Source: Vibrio penaeicida
Lineage (GTDB): Bacteria > Pseudomonadota > Gammaproteobacteria > Enterobacterales > Vibrionaceae
Assembly: GCF_002933855.1 (NCBI RefSeq)
Contig: NZ_BFAQ01000032.1
Coordinates: 14,083-78,082 of the forward strand
Direction of reading: 5' to 3'
Length of the DNA stretch: 64,000 bases
Shown here: positions 1 to 8,730 of the stretch, one piece after another
Layout: each line of letters starts with the position of its first letter
Position numbering within the stretch: position 1 is the stretch's first letter
Notes under the pieces: model-generated
What the model was told of the DNA's origin: nothing
Database searches by the model: none
What the model saw: only the letters and a program-made list of their open reading frames with translations
Translations under genes and position numbers: made by a program

Positions 1-1017
1 CAGCAACAGCAACAGCAACCAGCTTCGCAATTTGTTTCGAGTGAACCCGCTCCAGATTATGGTGATATGCCAAATTACGGTGACTACGAGCAAGATACGA
101 TGCCACCGCAGTATGATGATCCGGCTTATACTCAATCTTCTGTTTCGGCTCCAAATCCATCAGTTTCAAATTCATTGGTTTCAAATCAAGGGAATCAGAT
201 TGCATCTCCAAGCAATACAGCGGTGCAGCAGCAATCAGCGCCTGCAAATCCTATATCGGGGCTACGTCACCAGTTAAGAAGCCGTCGTAATCAAGCCGGA
301 AGCGAAAGCAAAGCGAGCAGTGAAAATAGAAGCATTGGCGCATCGCCAAAAAAGGCTAGCGCGACACCAGCAACCAAAAAGCAGACGGCGGCAGAGCGCA
401 TAGCGCAGTTTGCATCCGCTGGGCAGGTGTCGCCAGCTAATTCGACAATGACCCATTCGTCAACTATTCGTTCTTCAAATACGAGTGCTGAAGAAAAAAA
501 GGCGACCAATGAACCTTATCAGTGGAAGCCTTCTAAGCCAGTAGAAAAACCGAAAAAGACTGAACTGACACCTACTCAGATTAAGAAAGCACTAGAGCAC
601 ACAAAAACACCTGAAATGGCAGCCAAATTGGTCGATGAATCGGTCGCCGCCGATCATTGGTCTGCCTTGATTCAAAAATTGAATACCGCAAAGCTAGTGG
701 AACAATTGGCACTGAACTCTTCGTATTACAAAGAGGGTAATGTTATCCACCTGACCTTGAGAGCCGCTCAAGCGCACCTAAATACCGAAAAAGCTCAAAA
801 AGATTTAGCGGAAGCGTTGGCAACAGCATTGGAAGAGCCTTGTGAGCTTATTGTCAAAATTGGCGAAGAGGGGGAATCTCCATTGGAATTAAGAGACAAA
901 CTGTATCAGAGCAAGTTGCAACAAGCTCACGACAGTCTGGCTCAGGATCCTCACATACAGTTTATTACTGCTCGTTTTGCAGCCGAAATAGACGCCGATA
1001 GCGTGAGGCCAATCTGA
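1..1017 (+). CDS. dnaX: DNA polymerase III subunit tau (DnaX), C-terminal part; 5' end outside window
   Basis: The frame is open from base 1, so this is the 3' part of a longer gene. It opens with a CAG/CAA run coding six glutamines, then a long Pro/Ser/Ala/Gln-rich linker to about residue 170. A compact alpha/beta domain follows, with AADHWSALIQKL early on and CELIVKIGEEGESP near the end. This matches the tau-specific C-terminal domains IV and V, which in E. coli bind DnaB and the polymerase alpha subunit. The ATPase domain and the frameshift site that makes gamma lie upstream, out of view. The identity rests on the tail plus the neighbours: ybaB and recR follow in the usual dnaX-ybaB-recR order. 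Confidence 0.9.
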   Translation, partial: QQQQQQPASQFVSSEPAPDYGDMPNYGDYEQDTMPPQYDDPAYTQSSVSAPNPSVSNSLVSNQGNQIASPSNTAVQQQSAPANPISGLRHQLRSRRNQAGSESKASSENRSIGASPKKASATPATKKQTAAERIAQFASAGQVSPANSTMTHSSTIRSSNTSAEEKKATNEPYQWKPSKPVEKPKKTELTPTQIKKALEHTKTPEMAAKLVDESVAADHWSALIQKLNTAKLVEQLALNSSYYKEGNVIHLTLRAAQAHLNTEKAQKDLAEALATALEEPCELIVKIGEEGESPLELRDKLYQSKLQQAHDSLAQDPHIQFITARFAAEIDADSVRPI

Positions 1018-1109
1018 TTTACAGATGACAAATTGGAATGGGCGTTGAAAGCATTGTCTTTTACCCCCATAAAGGATTCATAACCTAAGATAAACCAGAG
1101 AGAAAAGAA

Positions 1110-1439
1110 ATGTTTGGTAAAGGCGGTATGGGCAACCTAATGAAGCAAGCCCAACAGATGCAAGATCGCATGCAAAAGCTTCAAGAAGAAATCGCGAACA
1201 TGGAAGTAACTGGTGAGTCCGGTGCTGGTTTAGTTAAAGTAACCATTACTGGCAGCCACAGTGTTCGCCGTGTTGACATCGACGAAAGCTTGATGGAAGA
1301 CGATAAAGAAATGCTAGAAGATCTAATCGCAGCAGCATTTAACGATGCCGCTCGTCGTGTTGAAGAAACTCAAAAAGAGAAAATGGCGTCAGTCACTGGT
1401 GGAATGCAAATGCCTCCAGGCATGAAAATGCCTTTCTAA
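1110..1439 (+). CDS. ybaB: YbaB/EbfC nucleoid-associated protein
   Basis: This is a 109-aa protein of the usual YbaB length. It starts MFGKGGMGNLMKQAQQMQ, has an N-terminal amphipathic helix to about residue 35, then the conserved core with TGESGAGLVKVTITG and a Met/Pro-rich tail ending in PPGMKMPF. YbaB proteins are dimeric tweezer-shaped DNA-binding proteins of the nucleoid and are almost always coded between dnaX and recR, as here. An AGAGAAAAGAA purine-rich stretch precedes the ATG. It sits 92 bp after dnaX and 21 bp before recR, consistent with one transcription unit. Confidence 0.96.
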   Translation: MFGKGGMGNLMKQAQQMQDRMQKLQEEIANMEVTGESGAGLVKVTITGSHSVRRVDIDESLMEDDKEMLEDLIAAAFNDAARRVEETQKEKMASVTGGMQMPPGMKMPF

Positions 1440-1460
1440 TTGACGCAGTAGATACAATTT

Positions 1461-2060
1461 ATGCGAACCAGCCATATGCTGGAACAATTGATGGAAGCCT
1501 TACGTTGCCTACCTGGGGTTGGTCCCAAATCAGCGCAGCGTATGGCTTTTCATTTGTTACAGCGCGATAGAAAAGGCGGTCTTCAATTAGCGGATGCACT
1601 TTCTCAAGCAATGACAGAAATTGGTCATTGCAGTGAATGCAGAACGTTTACCGAAGAAGAAACCTGCCATATTTGTCTTAACCCTAAGCGCCAAGAAAAT
1701 GGTCAGTTATGTGTGGTGGAAAGCCCATCAGACATTGCTGCAGTTGAAGCGACAGGTCAGTATTCTGGGCGCTATTTCGTGTTAATGGGGCACTTGTCTC
1801 CGTTAGATGGAATAGGACCAAGTGATATTGGACTTGATGTGCTCGATTTCCGGTTAAGGCGCAAAGATATTACCGAAGTGATACTGGCGACAAACCCAAC
1901 TGTAGAAGGGGAAGCTACGGCACATTACATCGCCGAGCTTTGTCATGCGCACGACGTGGATGTGACTCGAATCGCACACGGTGTGCCTATGGGGGGCGAG
2001 CTGGATCTTGTTGATGGAACCACGCTGTCTCATTCAATCTTGGGGAGACACAAACTGTAG
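1461..2060 (+). CDS. recR: Recombination mediator RecR
   Basis: The product is 199 aa, full length for RecR. In order it has a helix-hairpin-helix region (LRCLPGVGPKSAQRMAFHLL, residues 15-34), a four-cysteine zinc finger around residues 57-72 (CSEC and CHIC pairs), a Toprim domain starting LCVVESPSDIAAVEATG (about 83-99) and a C-terminal Walker-B-like segment. RecR forms a ring clamp on DNA and, with RecO and RecF, loads RecA on gapped DNA. It is the last gene of the dnaX-ybaB-recR unit, and a bidirectional terminator follows 40 bp downstream. Confidence 0.97.
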   Translation: MRTSHMLEQLMEALRCLPGVGPKSAQRMAFHLLQRDRKGGLQLADALSQAMTEIGHCSECRTFTEEETCHICLNPKRQENGQLCVVESPSDIAAVEATGQYSGRYFVLMGHLSPLDGIGPSDIGLDVLDFRLRRKDITEVILATNPTVEGEATAHYIAELCHAHDVDVTRIAHGVPMGGELDLVDGTTLSHSILGRHKL

Positions 2061-2100
2061 TGTTTGCATCTTAACCCGACAGTTTTGATTGTTTTAAAAA

Positions 2101-2124
2101 TGCCGCAGATTCTGCGGCATTTTT
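2101..2124. terminator. Bidirectional terminator between recR and DUF2799 gene
   Basis: An 8-bp perfect GC-rich stem, TGCCGCAG / CTGCGGCA, with a 3-nt loop ATT is followed by T5. It is preceded by A5 on the plus strand, so it can work in both directions. It lies between the convergent recR and lipoprotein genes. Confidence 0.9.
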
Positions 2125-2127
2125 GTA

Positions 2128-2655
2128 TTAGAACGTAACGTTAAAATGGTAGCTCGTGCTGAGCAAACGGGCTCTTTCACTAGTCAGGCTCTGGCGTTCA
2201 TGATTAAGTCGCTTGCGCTCATCAGGATCTAGGCCTTCTTTACGACGCAGTTTGAAGTCAATATCCTCGATTTCTGATTGAATGTCTTTGAGTCGATTTT
2301 CTTTTTGGTAAGCTTGTCGACCGAGTTCGTAGTTTTTATTAAACTGCTCATTGTCACACACGCCGTAATAGCTTCGACCGTTACGTCCTTCTTGATAGCC
2401 ATTTCTAGGCGAACAATACTGAATAAGACCTCGTTCATAACCTTGACTCCAAGCCTCTTTATCAACGGCTATGCCCCCTTCTGAACAGTCTTTAGCGTAG
2501 TCGTTAATAATATCGGGGTTCTCTCCAACCTGACCTTGCTGGTACCCCAGATCTTTCCAGTGTGTTGTTTGACATTCTTCAATGGACATAGAAGTACAGC
2601 CTGTGATGAGAAAGATGGTCAGCAAAAGCGAGAAAAAGATGTTTTGATTGTTCAT
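2128..2655 (-). CDS. DUF2799-type lipoprotein, function unknown
   Basis: The start at 2655 gives a 175-aa protein with a clean lipoprotein signal: MNNQN, a hydrophobic stretch, then the lipobox ITGC-T around residue 20. A longer frame reaches 2706 but adds a polar leader without a signal-peptide look. The mature part is polar and Cys-containing (EECQTTHWKDLGYQQGQVG, KDCSEGG, YCSPRNGYQEG, GVCDNEQF), a regular pattern of short Gly-x-x-x-Gly and Cys segments I associate with DUF2799 proteins. The last 50 residues are a charged helix. It is probably anchored in a membrane facing the periplasm. Role unknown. Confidence 0.8.
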   Translation of the reverse strand: MNNQNIFFSLLLTIFLITGCTSMSIEECQTTHWKDLGYQQGQVGENPDIINDYAKDCSEGGIAVDKEAWSQGYERGLIQYCSPRNGYQEGRNGRSYYGVCDNEQFNKNYELGRQAYQKENRLKDIQSEIEDIDFKLRRKEGLDPDERKRLNHERQSLTSERARLLSTSYHFNVTF

Positions 2656-2815
2656 TTTGTTTTTATACCTGTCATACAAATGTGAAATTGACGGTATTAA
2701 TGACAATGTTAACTTTATAAAGTTCGGGGAATGTATGGTGGTATATGAGTTAAGCCAATAGAAAATCTGATAATTGACTGCAAATCAAACAAGTACACTC
2801 AAATCAGGCCGAAAG

Positions 2816-3064
2816 TTACGTCAGACGTTCTAGTTCGGCAATATTAGCGAGGGCTTCTGCGTTGGTAGATCCGCATACAATTGGGCAGGGTTTAAATTGA
2901 TGACACACCTTAGGGCGTTCTGGCTTTCCAAATAACTTGCAGAGGTTATCGTCGTTTAGCTGAACACATCGTACACCAGCAGGTTTACCATTCTTCATTC
3001 CCGGAATGGGGGAAGAAATACTTGGAGCAATACAACACGCCCCGCAACCCAATCGACAGTCCAT
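2816..3064 (-). CDS. Small YkgJ-type cysteine-cluster protein
   Basis: This 82-aa protein begins MDCRLGCGACCIAPSIS and contains the C-x3-C-x2-CC cluster typical of the YkgJ/CxxCxxCC family, plus later cysteines (VRCVQL, LCKLFG, VCHQF, CPIVCG). Eight or more cysteines in so few residues point to bound metal, probably zinc or an iron-sulfur cluster. The reaction, if any, is unknown. It stands alone on the minus strand, divergent from the LysR gene at 3174. A second, longer member of this superfamily lies at 5199. Confidence 0.85.
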   Translation of the reverse strand: MDCRLGCGACCIAPSISSPIPGMKNGKPAGVRCVQLNDDNLCKLFGKPERPKVCHQFKPCPIVCGSTNAEALANIAELERLT

Positions 3065-3137
3065 AACATCAAACTCTGAAAAAATAGGGCGCGATAATAG
3101 CAGAAAACTTGGTTGATAACATCTTCATCAATTACTA

Positions 3138-3162
3138 TTGCATCATGGCAACAATATGTAGG
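3138..3162. promoter_or_regulatory. Candidate LysR-type operator upstream of the LysR gene
   Basis: TTGC-N6-GCAA (TTGCATCATGGCAA) is a dyad 12 bp upstream of the LysR start, followed by CAATATGTAGG. A close relative, TTGCTGCATGG plus AACAATGTATGG, occurs at 5040-5063 upstream of the SMP-30-like gene. Two promoters sharing one motif suggests one regulator for both. Inference only. Confidence 0.4.
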
Positions 3163-3173
3163 TAAGTGGTCTT

Positions 3174-4070
3174 ATGATAAACAATGTGAATCTCGCAGAT
3201 ATTCGATCTTTTGTATTGATTGCTCAGTTAGGCAACTTTACTAAGGCAGCGCATGCGCTATCTGTATCGCGATCGCATGTTTCAAGGCAGATTAACGCAT
3301 TAGAAACTCAGATGGGGGTGACGTTACTGACACGCACCACCAGAACATTAAAGCTTACTCAGGCGGGTGAGCGTTTTTATAAGCAATGTGAGAGCGCTTT
3401 AAAAGAGATTGACCAAGCATTAGTGGCAGCAGTCGATGATACTGAAGACGTGAGGGGGCTTATACGAGTTAACTGCGTCGGTGGGTTTATTGGCGAAGAA
3501 CTCATTGCGGCTTTCGTAAGCGAATTTATGGCGATTTACCCAAGCATACAAGTGCATTTGGACTTCACCAGTCATAGAATTGACCTGATAGACGATGATT
3601 TTGATGTTGCGTTCCGAATGGGCGAATTACAAGATGCAGGGTTTATTGCGCGTAAATTATTGAATGTTGAAATCGTAACGCTTGCTAGCCCTCAATATCT
3701 AGCCAAAACTGGAGCACCAAAGCACCCGAAAGATCTAACAGAACATCGTTGTTTAACAGGGTCGGTTAAGCGATGGAGTTTTCAGTCTTCGGAAAACAGC
3801 AGTGATGAAATCGATGTGACTATAGAAGGGTATTTGGTTTGCAAAAATGGTCGAGCACTTATTCAAGGCGCTTTGCTTGGTAACGGGATTATTCGCGTGC
3901 CTGCAATGTATTGCCAAGAATTGATTGACGTTGGAAAATTAGAACCCGTCTTGACCGAATGGCGCATACCTCGTATCCCCCTTTCTGCCATATATCATAA
4001 AGATAAATATCAGCCCAAAAGACTAAGAACTTTCATTGAATTCATCAAGAACAAATTTGATGCCGGTTAG
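3174..4070 (+). CDS. LysR family transcriptional regulator
   Basis: This 298-aa protein has full LysR length. The N-terminal winged helix-turn-helix is clear at residues 7-65 (IRSFVLIAQLGNFTKAAHAL, SRSHVSRQINALE, LLTRTTRTLKLTQAG). A substrate-binding domain of the CrgA/DsdC-like type follows, with a FDVAFRMGEL segment near residue 145. The gene converges with the secreted SMP-30-like gene at 4110, leaving 39 bp between stops. A dyad just before its start recurs before the SMP-30-like gene, so autoregulation plus control of that neighbour is likely. The effector is unknown. Confidence 0.93.
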   Translation: MINNVNLADIRSFVLIAQLGNFTKAAHALSVSRSHVSRQINALETQMGVTLLTRTTRTLKLTQAGERFYKQCESALKEIDQALVAAVDDTEDVRGLIRVNCVGGFIGEELIAAFVSEFMAIYPSIQVHLDFTSHRIDLIDDDFDVAFRMGELQDAGFIARKLLNVEIVTLASPQYLAKTGAPKHPKDLTEHRCLTGSVKRWSFQSSENSSDEIDVTIEGYLVCKNGRALIQGALLGNGIIRVPAMYCQELIDVGKLEPVLTEWRIPRIPLSAIYHKDKYQPKRLRTFIEFIKNKFDAG

Positions 4071-4109
4071 GCGCCGCGCTCATTTACACGGCGCTTCAGT
4101 CGTTTCAAA

Positions 4110-4952
4110 TCAGTATTGGTAAACCAGCACTTCGCCTTCTAAAGCCATTGGCACCATAAGTGTTTTTTGCTTTTTTGAGTAATAGACGTCACCCGAACCT
4201 CTTGGCAAGTCAAGGGTTTTTTGAATGTCACCTTGGGTTGAAACGGTAAATACAACCCCTTGCTTCCAATCGGATACGATCAGGTTTCCATCCTCTTTCA
4301 CTTGAATCCCATCTAAGTTCCCAAATGGTTTCTCAGTAACACGGCTAATGGACTTGGATTCAGGATTGACCTTTAAAAGTCGTCCGAAAGGAGCATTAAG
4401 TGGATCACCATCGCTGAAAGCTCCCCATGCAGCAACGTATAAAGCACCATTTATAAACTTAAGTCCGTTTGGATTTTCTAGCTCCGGTGTATCCATCCAG
4501 ACCGACATGGTGTTGTTTTCCAGTTTGTAGATGGTAGACGTAAACATGTCAGACACATAGACGTTTCCGCCTGCGTCAATTTCGACGTCATTAAGAAACT
4601 CAGCATTGTTCGCTTCGTGCGTTACCACCTTTCCGGTTGCTAAATCTATTTCTAGAAGGGCTTTCATATCGCTGACAAACAGAAGGTTGCCTTTTAACGC
4701 AATCCCTTTTGGGTTATCTAAGTTACTAGCGATTGTTGCGATAAACTGATAATCCGCATTCAAGACCACGACAGAGCCATCACCTGGTTGGTCACCTGAT
4801 TGAAGAGACACAAAATACACCCCTTTGCTTTCGTCGAACACAATAGATTCCGCGCCGGGCAAGTTGGGCAGCCTTTCACTCAAAGTTGGTGCTGCCATCA
4901 CTTGGTGGCTTAAAATTAGAGAGGTAGTCGCAGCGAGTAAAAGCTTTTTCAT
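4110..4952 (-). CDS. Secreted SMP-30/gluconolactonase-like beta-propeller protein
   Basis: A Sec signal peptide (MKKLLLAATTSLILSHQ, cleavage near VMAA-P) is followed by about 260 residues with repeated propeller blades: NLDNPKGIAL, LNDVEIDAGGNVYVSD, ENPNGLKFINGALYVA, FGNLDGIQVKEDGNLIVSD. These are typical of SMP-30/gluconolactonase/NHL-like six-bladed propellers, some of which are Ca-dependent lactonases or esterases. The protein should be periplasmic. Two ATGs are possible: AGGA abuts the first (4958) but is 6 nt from the second (4952), so the second is preferred. The convergent LysR gene is the likely regulator. Substrate unknown. Confidence 0.85.
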   Translation of the reverse strand: MKKLLLAATTSLILSHQVMAAPTLSERLPNLPGAESIVFDESKGVYFVSLQSGDQPGDGSVVVLNADYQFIATIASNLDNPKGIALKGNLLFVSDMKALLEIDLATGKVVTHEANNAEFLNDVEIDAGGNVYVSDMFTSTIYKLENNTMSVWMDTPELENPNGLKFINGALYVAAWGAFSDGDPLNAPFGRLLKVNPESKSISRVTEKPFGNLDGIQVKEDGNLIVSDWKQGVVFTVSTQGDIQKTLDLPRGSGDVYYSKKQKTLMVPMALEGEVLVYQY

Positions 4953-4958
4953 TTTCAT

Positions 4959-5198
4959 TCCTATTTGTTGATTTAATTGTCAGGAGCGATAATAAAGCGT
5001 GCTCATTTGTTGATATATAGGGTATTGATCAATTAACTGTTGCTGCATGGAAACAATGTATGGTGATTAGGTCCGGCGACTCAAAATGTGGTCTTCCCAG
5101 TCAAAAATTGAAATCGCTTGCACTACGTGCGTTGAACAGATATAACGACGCCTCCTTAGCGTATTTGGTTAAGGCGTGAACATTAGGCAGGTAGAATC
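4959..5198. other. Divergent intergenic region between SMP-30-like gene and YcgN-type gene
   Basis: 240 bp hold the promoters of both flanking genes. The only motif I can point to is the LysR-like site at 5040-5063. The plus-strand gene has AGGTAGAATC before its ATG. Confidence 0.5.
5040..5063. promoter_or_regulatory. Candidate LysR-type operator upstream of the SMP-30-like gene
   Basis: TTGCTGCATGG followed by AACAATGTATGG closely resembles the element at 3138-3162 before the LysR gene (shared TTGC, CATGG, AACAAT and TGTA/GG blocks). It lies about 90 bp upstream of the minus-strand SMP-30-like start. Confidence 0.4.
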
Positions 5199-5633
5199 AT
5201 GGCACAATTTTGGGAAACAAAATCACTGGAAGTAATGACAGAAAAAGAGTGGGAATCTCTTTGTGATGGCTGCGGAAAGTGCTGCCTGCATAAGTTGATG
5301 GATGAAGATACCGACGATGTGTACTACACCAATGTTGCGTGCAGTTGGCTAAATGATAAGACCTGTGGCTGCAAAGACTACCCAAACCGTTTCCAATCTG
5401 GCGAAGAATGCCTAAAACTGACCCGAGACAAAATTGACGAGTTCCATTGGCTACCTGAAACCTGCTCGTATCGTGTTCTTGCGGAGGGGCAAAACTTACC
5501 TGAATGGCACCCATTAATTACCGGATCGAAATCTGCCATGCATGCCGCTGGTGAAAGCGTACGCAACAAAGTGGTCTATGAAATCGATGTGGTGGATTGG
5601 GAAGACCACATCTTAAATCATCCGGGACGTTGA
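5199..5633 (+). CDS. YcgN-type (UPF0260) cysteine-cluster protein
   Basis: The 144-aa protein is of the usual YcgN/UPF0260 length. It opens MAQFWETKSLEVMTEKEWES, then has the C-x2-C-x2-CC motif (LCDGCGKCCLHK, about residues 27-38), further cysteines (NVACSWL, KTCGCKDYP, GEECLKL) and the conserved WLPETCSYRVLAEG segment. Residues 108-112 and onwards (PLITGS, AMHAAGESVRN, DVEDH-like tail) also fit the family. The function is not established; the cluster is probably metal-binding. A Shine-Dalgarno AGGTAG precedes the ATG by 5-6 nt. Confidence 0.93.
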   Translation: MAQFWETKSLEVMTEKEWESLCDGCGKCCLHKLMDEDTDDVYYTNVACSWLNDKTCGCKDYPNRFQSGEECLKLTRDKIDEFHWLPETCSYRVLAEGQNLPEWHPLITGSKSAMHAAGESVRNKVVYEIDVVDWEDHILNHPGR

Positions 5634-5685
5634 ATGTTTTGGGAGATGCTTCGTGAGAAAATCTCCCACAACATCACTGAACAAT

Positions 5686-6579
5686 TTATCCTGTAAATTT
5701 CATCCAAGTTTCTTCATTAATGATATGAGTACCATTTCCTTGATTCTGGTTTTTTAGGGCGGCTTCTATCTTTCTACCATGACTACTGAATTTCCAATCT
5801 CTACTTGCCATCGATCCGATAATTAAATAATCAAGATCTTTAGTTACACCTGAGCGTACAATCCCTCCGTTAGTTTTGGCTAGAGATTCCATCAACTTTC
5901 TATTTCCTCCCAAGAACTTACCAGTAAAACAGACAGTTTTTTCAGATAGATTTGTTAATTCAATAGGTTCTCCGAAAAAGTCGGTTGCTCCGCATTCAGC
6001 GCTTCCCGTTTCCAAAAACTGCTGACCACATATTGATTTAAACATTTCCAACAACTCAGAACGTTCGTTGTCATCCACCACACCGTCTTCAAAAACAACT
6101 TGCAATCTTTTACTTATAACGTCCGCAGGCCATGTGTTTAGAATAGTAGGATGGTCGTTGATAAGGGAGGTTAGAGCTTCTAACTCTTTGTCATTCAAAT
6201 AACCATCGGAAGTAATACCTTGTAGAAAACCAAGTAACTGGTTTACCAGCGTTTCATAGCCACCACTACATTGATATCCATAATCTCGAACATCCCCTAT
6301 CAAGAGTTGAATTTCATGAAGTTCTTCTTGTTCAATAACTCCATCTTGTAGTGCATCTTCAATTAGATCTCGCAGGTCAAGAAAGTCGCTATCTTCTTTG
6401 TATTCACTCTCTGATTTTAGCCACGTATCTAAAAACAATACTTCTGTCTCGTTTAGGGTTTTATCTGCATCAATACCTCTAACAATACCAGCGAGCGCTT
6501 GGAAAGCCTTTTGCTTATTTCGTTTAGAATTGAAGTTTGTATTGTGGGGTTGTCCATTAGCATCAAGAGTTTTCTTCAT
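5686..6579 (-). CDS. BRCT-domain protein with TerB-like helical N-terminus
   Basis: This 297-aa protein has two parts. Residues 20-190 are acidic helical repeats resembling a tellurite-resistance TerB or EF-hand-like layout: DADKTLNETEVLFLDTWL, LQDGVIEQEELHEIQLL, SDGYLNDKELEALTSLI, EDGVVDDNERSELLEMF. Residues 212-297 are a BRCT domain of the DNA-ligase type: LSEKTVCFTGKF, NGGIVRSGVTKDLDYLIIG, GRKIEAALKNQN. BRCT domains bind phosphopeptides or DNA ends. The gene has its own unit, with AT-rich flanks and no functional neighbour. It could act in DNA repair or in a defence-like role; nothing in view decides. Confidence 0.85.
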   Translation of the reverse strand: MKKTLDANGQPHNTNFNSKRNKQKAFQALAGIVRGIDADKTLNETEVLFLDTWLKSESEYKEDSDFLDLRDLIEDALQDGVIEQEELHEIQLLIGDVRDYGYQCSGGYETLVNQLLGFLQGITSDGYLNDKELEALTSLINDHPTILNTWPADVISKRLQVVFEDGVVDDNERSELLEMFKSICGQQFLETGSAECGATDFFGEPIELTNLSEKTVCFTGKFLGGNRKLMESLAKTNGGIVRSGVTKDLDYLIIGSMASRDWKFSSHGRKIEAALKNQNQGNGTHIINEETWMKFTG

Positions 6580-6728
6580 ATATTTATCCTAGCCGGAAGT
6601 GTGACTAGAACTATATGCGAAAACACTTACGGTTTTGTTGATCATTATTCAATTTGGTGCTTATTCGTTGCATATGCTGAATCGAAAACTCTAGCTAACT
6701 AAATAACGATTTTTGATGCTTGCGACTA

Positions 6729-8621
6729 TCAACTTATCTGTCGATTAAATTCCATCCTTGCTTCTTGTGCTTGCTGAGAAAGTCGCTCTTTGTGTTCTTT
6801 AGTCTGGGCGACTAAATCTTGCAATGATTGGAGCTCAGCTTGCATTTCAGCAGGCAATTCGTGATCCGCCAGACTTTCTTCTTCACAATGTTCAAGTACA
6901 TAGGCGCGAATGCGTTTTTTCATTGCTATCAACTGACTGAACGCATCTCGCTCTTGCTCTGCCGCTTCTTGGGCGGCGTCTTTACTGCGTTCAAATCTCG
7001 CAAGTGCCATCCCTTCTGAAGACCAAGGATCCATATCGGGTAAGTCTTCGATATTGATGGTTGGCTCCACGTAATCTTCTTGGTGGCGAATATCCAAGTT
7101 GGTGGCTCGTACGGCGGACACCATTAACATGACGGAGATGACCAAAAGCGGTAATCCACCCACTATTGCAGCGGTTTGTAACGTGCTTAATCCACCTAGA
7201 AACATCAATACCGTGGGCAGAAAAGACAAGGTAAATGCCCAAAACATTCGGTTCCAACGCATAGGTTCTTCCGACACATTGTTTTGAACTACTGATGCCA
7301 AAATGTAAGAAATGGAATCGAATGTAGTCGCGGTAAAAATGATGCAGAGTAGAGTGAATACTGCAATCACGACTTTGTTAAATGGCAGTGCGTTTAACAT
7401 GGCAAAGATGGCTTTGGTAGCGCCCTCTGCATTTAAAATAGCGACCACATCCAATTTGCCCGAGAGCTGGAGCGATAGCCCGTAGTTCCCCAAAATCATA
7501 AAGAACAAGAAACAACCTAGGGAGCCAAAGAATATCGAGCCAGTAACCATTTGTTTGATGGTTCTTCCACGTGAAATACGGGCAACGAACAGTCCCATGC
7601 TTGGTGCGAAAACCAACCACCATGCCCAATAGAAAATGGTCCAATCCTGCGGAAAGTGCGTGTTATCAAAGCTGCCGTAACCGCCAAAGGGCTCTGCCCA
7701 TGTTGCCATCGTAAAGAAGTTAGAGAGCATTCTTCCAAGCGAATCTAACCCCGTTTCCAGCATGAAAATGGTAGGTCCTACCGCGAGCACAAAGGTCAGT
7801 AACCCCATGGCGCCCCAAAAGTTGATGTTACTGAGAATCTTTATGCCTTTTTCCATGCCCGCATATGAGGAATAGGCGAAAATAGCGGTGCAGACCAAAA
7901 GTACGCCAATTTGGCTATAGGTATTTTGAGGAATACCAAATAGTTGGTTAAGCCCCTCGCCAATCAAAGGTGCCGCTAGCCCTAAGGTTGTTGCGGCTCC
8001 ACCTAACAAACCAAAGATGAAAAGTACATCAATGATTTTTCCTGGAGCTTTTTTGGTTCGAGCTTCACCAAGTACCGGCATTAGTGCACTAGAAACCTTT
8101 AGCACTGGCTGTTTACGTACATAGAAAAAGTAAGCAATGGGCAATGCGGGGATCAAATAAATCGACCAAGCAATGGGTCCCCAATGAAAAATGCCATAGG
8201 TGGCCGCCCATCGGACCGCTTCTTCACTGCCGGCTTCTAGCTGGAACGGGGGAGATTGGTAGTAATATGCCCACTCAATACAGCCCCAATATAAGATACT
8301 GGCACCTATCCCTCCGCAAAAAAGCATGGCTGCCCAAGAAGCAGTAGCGAACTCAGGTTTCTCATCCGCTTCTCCCAACTTGATTTGCCCCATGTCGCTA
8401 AACACAACATAAATCATAAAGAAAAAAGCACTAATACCGAGAGTAAGGTAGAGAAACCCCAGTTTGTCTGTCATAAAGCTTTTGGCTATTGATATCCAGT
8501 GTGCCCCTTCAATAGGGAACAGAATGAGTGGAATCGTTATCAGCGTCAGCAGTGCGATCGCGCCAAAAAAAGTGGGTTTGTCGATAAGAGAAAAGGGGTT
8601 ATTCACAAGAATTTTCCACAA
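6729..8621 (-). CDS. BCCT family betaine/carnitine/choline transporter
   Basis: This 630-aa inner-membrane protein has about 12 hydrophobic helices in residues 15-510 and a long charged cytoplasmic C-terminal tail (511-630, coiled-coil-like, Glu/Gln rich). The family signature is clear: FYWAWWLVFAPSMGLFVARISRGRT, around residues 328-352. The aromatic box region WGCIEWAYYYQ and the CGGIGAS segment sit near residues 100-120. BCCT proteins import glycine betaine, choline or carnitine with ions or by exchange. The location next to proXWV and betIBA supports osmoprotectant uptake. A stem-loop and 151 bp separate it from proV, so it probably has its own promoter. The long tail may sense osmolality as in BetP and BetT, by analogy. 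Confidence 0.93.
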   Translation of the reverse strand: MWKILVNNPFSLIDKPTFFGAIALLTLITIPLILFPIEGAHWISIAKSFMTDKLGFLYLTLGISAFFFMIYVVFSDMGQIKLGEADEKPEFATASWAAMLFCGGIGASILYWGCIEWAYYYQSPPFQLEAGSEEAVRWAATYGIFHWGPIAWSIYLIPALPIAYFFYVRKQPVLKVSSALMPVLGEARTKKAPGKIIDVLFIFGLLGGAATTLGLAAPLIGEGLNQLFGIPQNTYSQIGVLLVCTAIFAYSSYAGMEKGIKILSNINFWGAMGLLTFVLAVGPTIFMLETGLDSLGRMLSNFFTMATWAEPFGGYGSFDNTHFPQDWTIFYWAWWLVFAPSMGLFVARISRGRTIKQMVTGSIFFGSLGCFLFFMILGNYGLSLQLSGKLDVVAILNAEGATKAIFAMLNALPFNKVVIAVFTLLCIIFTATTFDSISYILASVVQNNVSEEPMRWNRMFWAFTLSFLPTVLMFLGGLSTLQTAAIVGGLPLLVISVMLMVSAVRATNLDIRHQEDYVEPTINIEDLPDMDPWSSEGMALARFERSKDAAQEAAEQERDAFSQLIAMKKRIRAYVLEHCEEESLADHELPAEMQAELQSLQDLVAQTKEHKERLSQQAQEARMEFNRQIS

Positions 8622-8730
8622 AAAATGAGTGGGCTATTATGAATTTGTGATTGAGATTTGGACAAACAAAGATATTTGTCCTGAGGATAAATTTTAGCGT
8701 GCAGATGTTGATTGTAAGTGAACAATTAAT

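Noticed and set aside
1..21. CAG/CAA trinucleotide run at the window start
   Set aside because: It codes polyglutamine in the DnaX linker, so it is a low-complexity coding stretch, not a separate repeat element.
4071..4100. Possible terminator GCGCCG / CGGCGC between LysR and SMP-30-like genes
   Set aside because: 6-bp arms with a 12-nt loop and no T-run are too weak to list as a feature.
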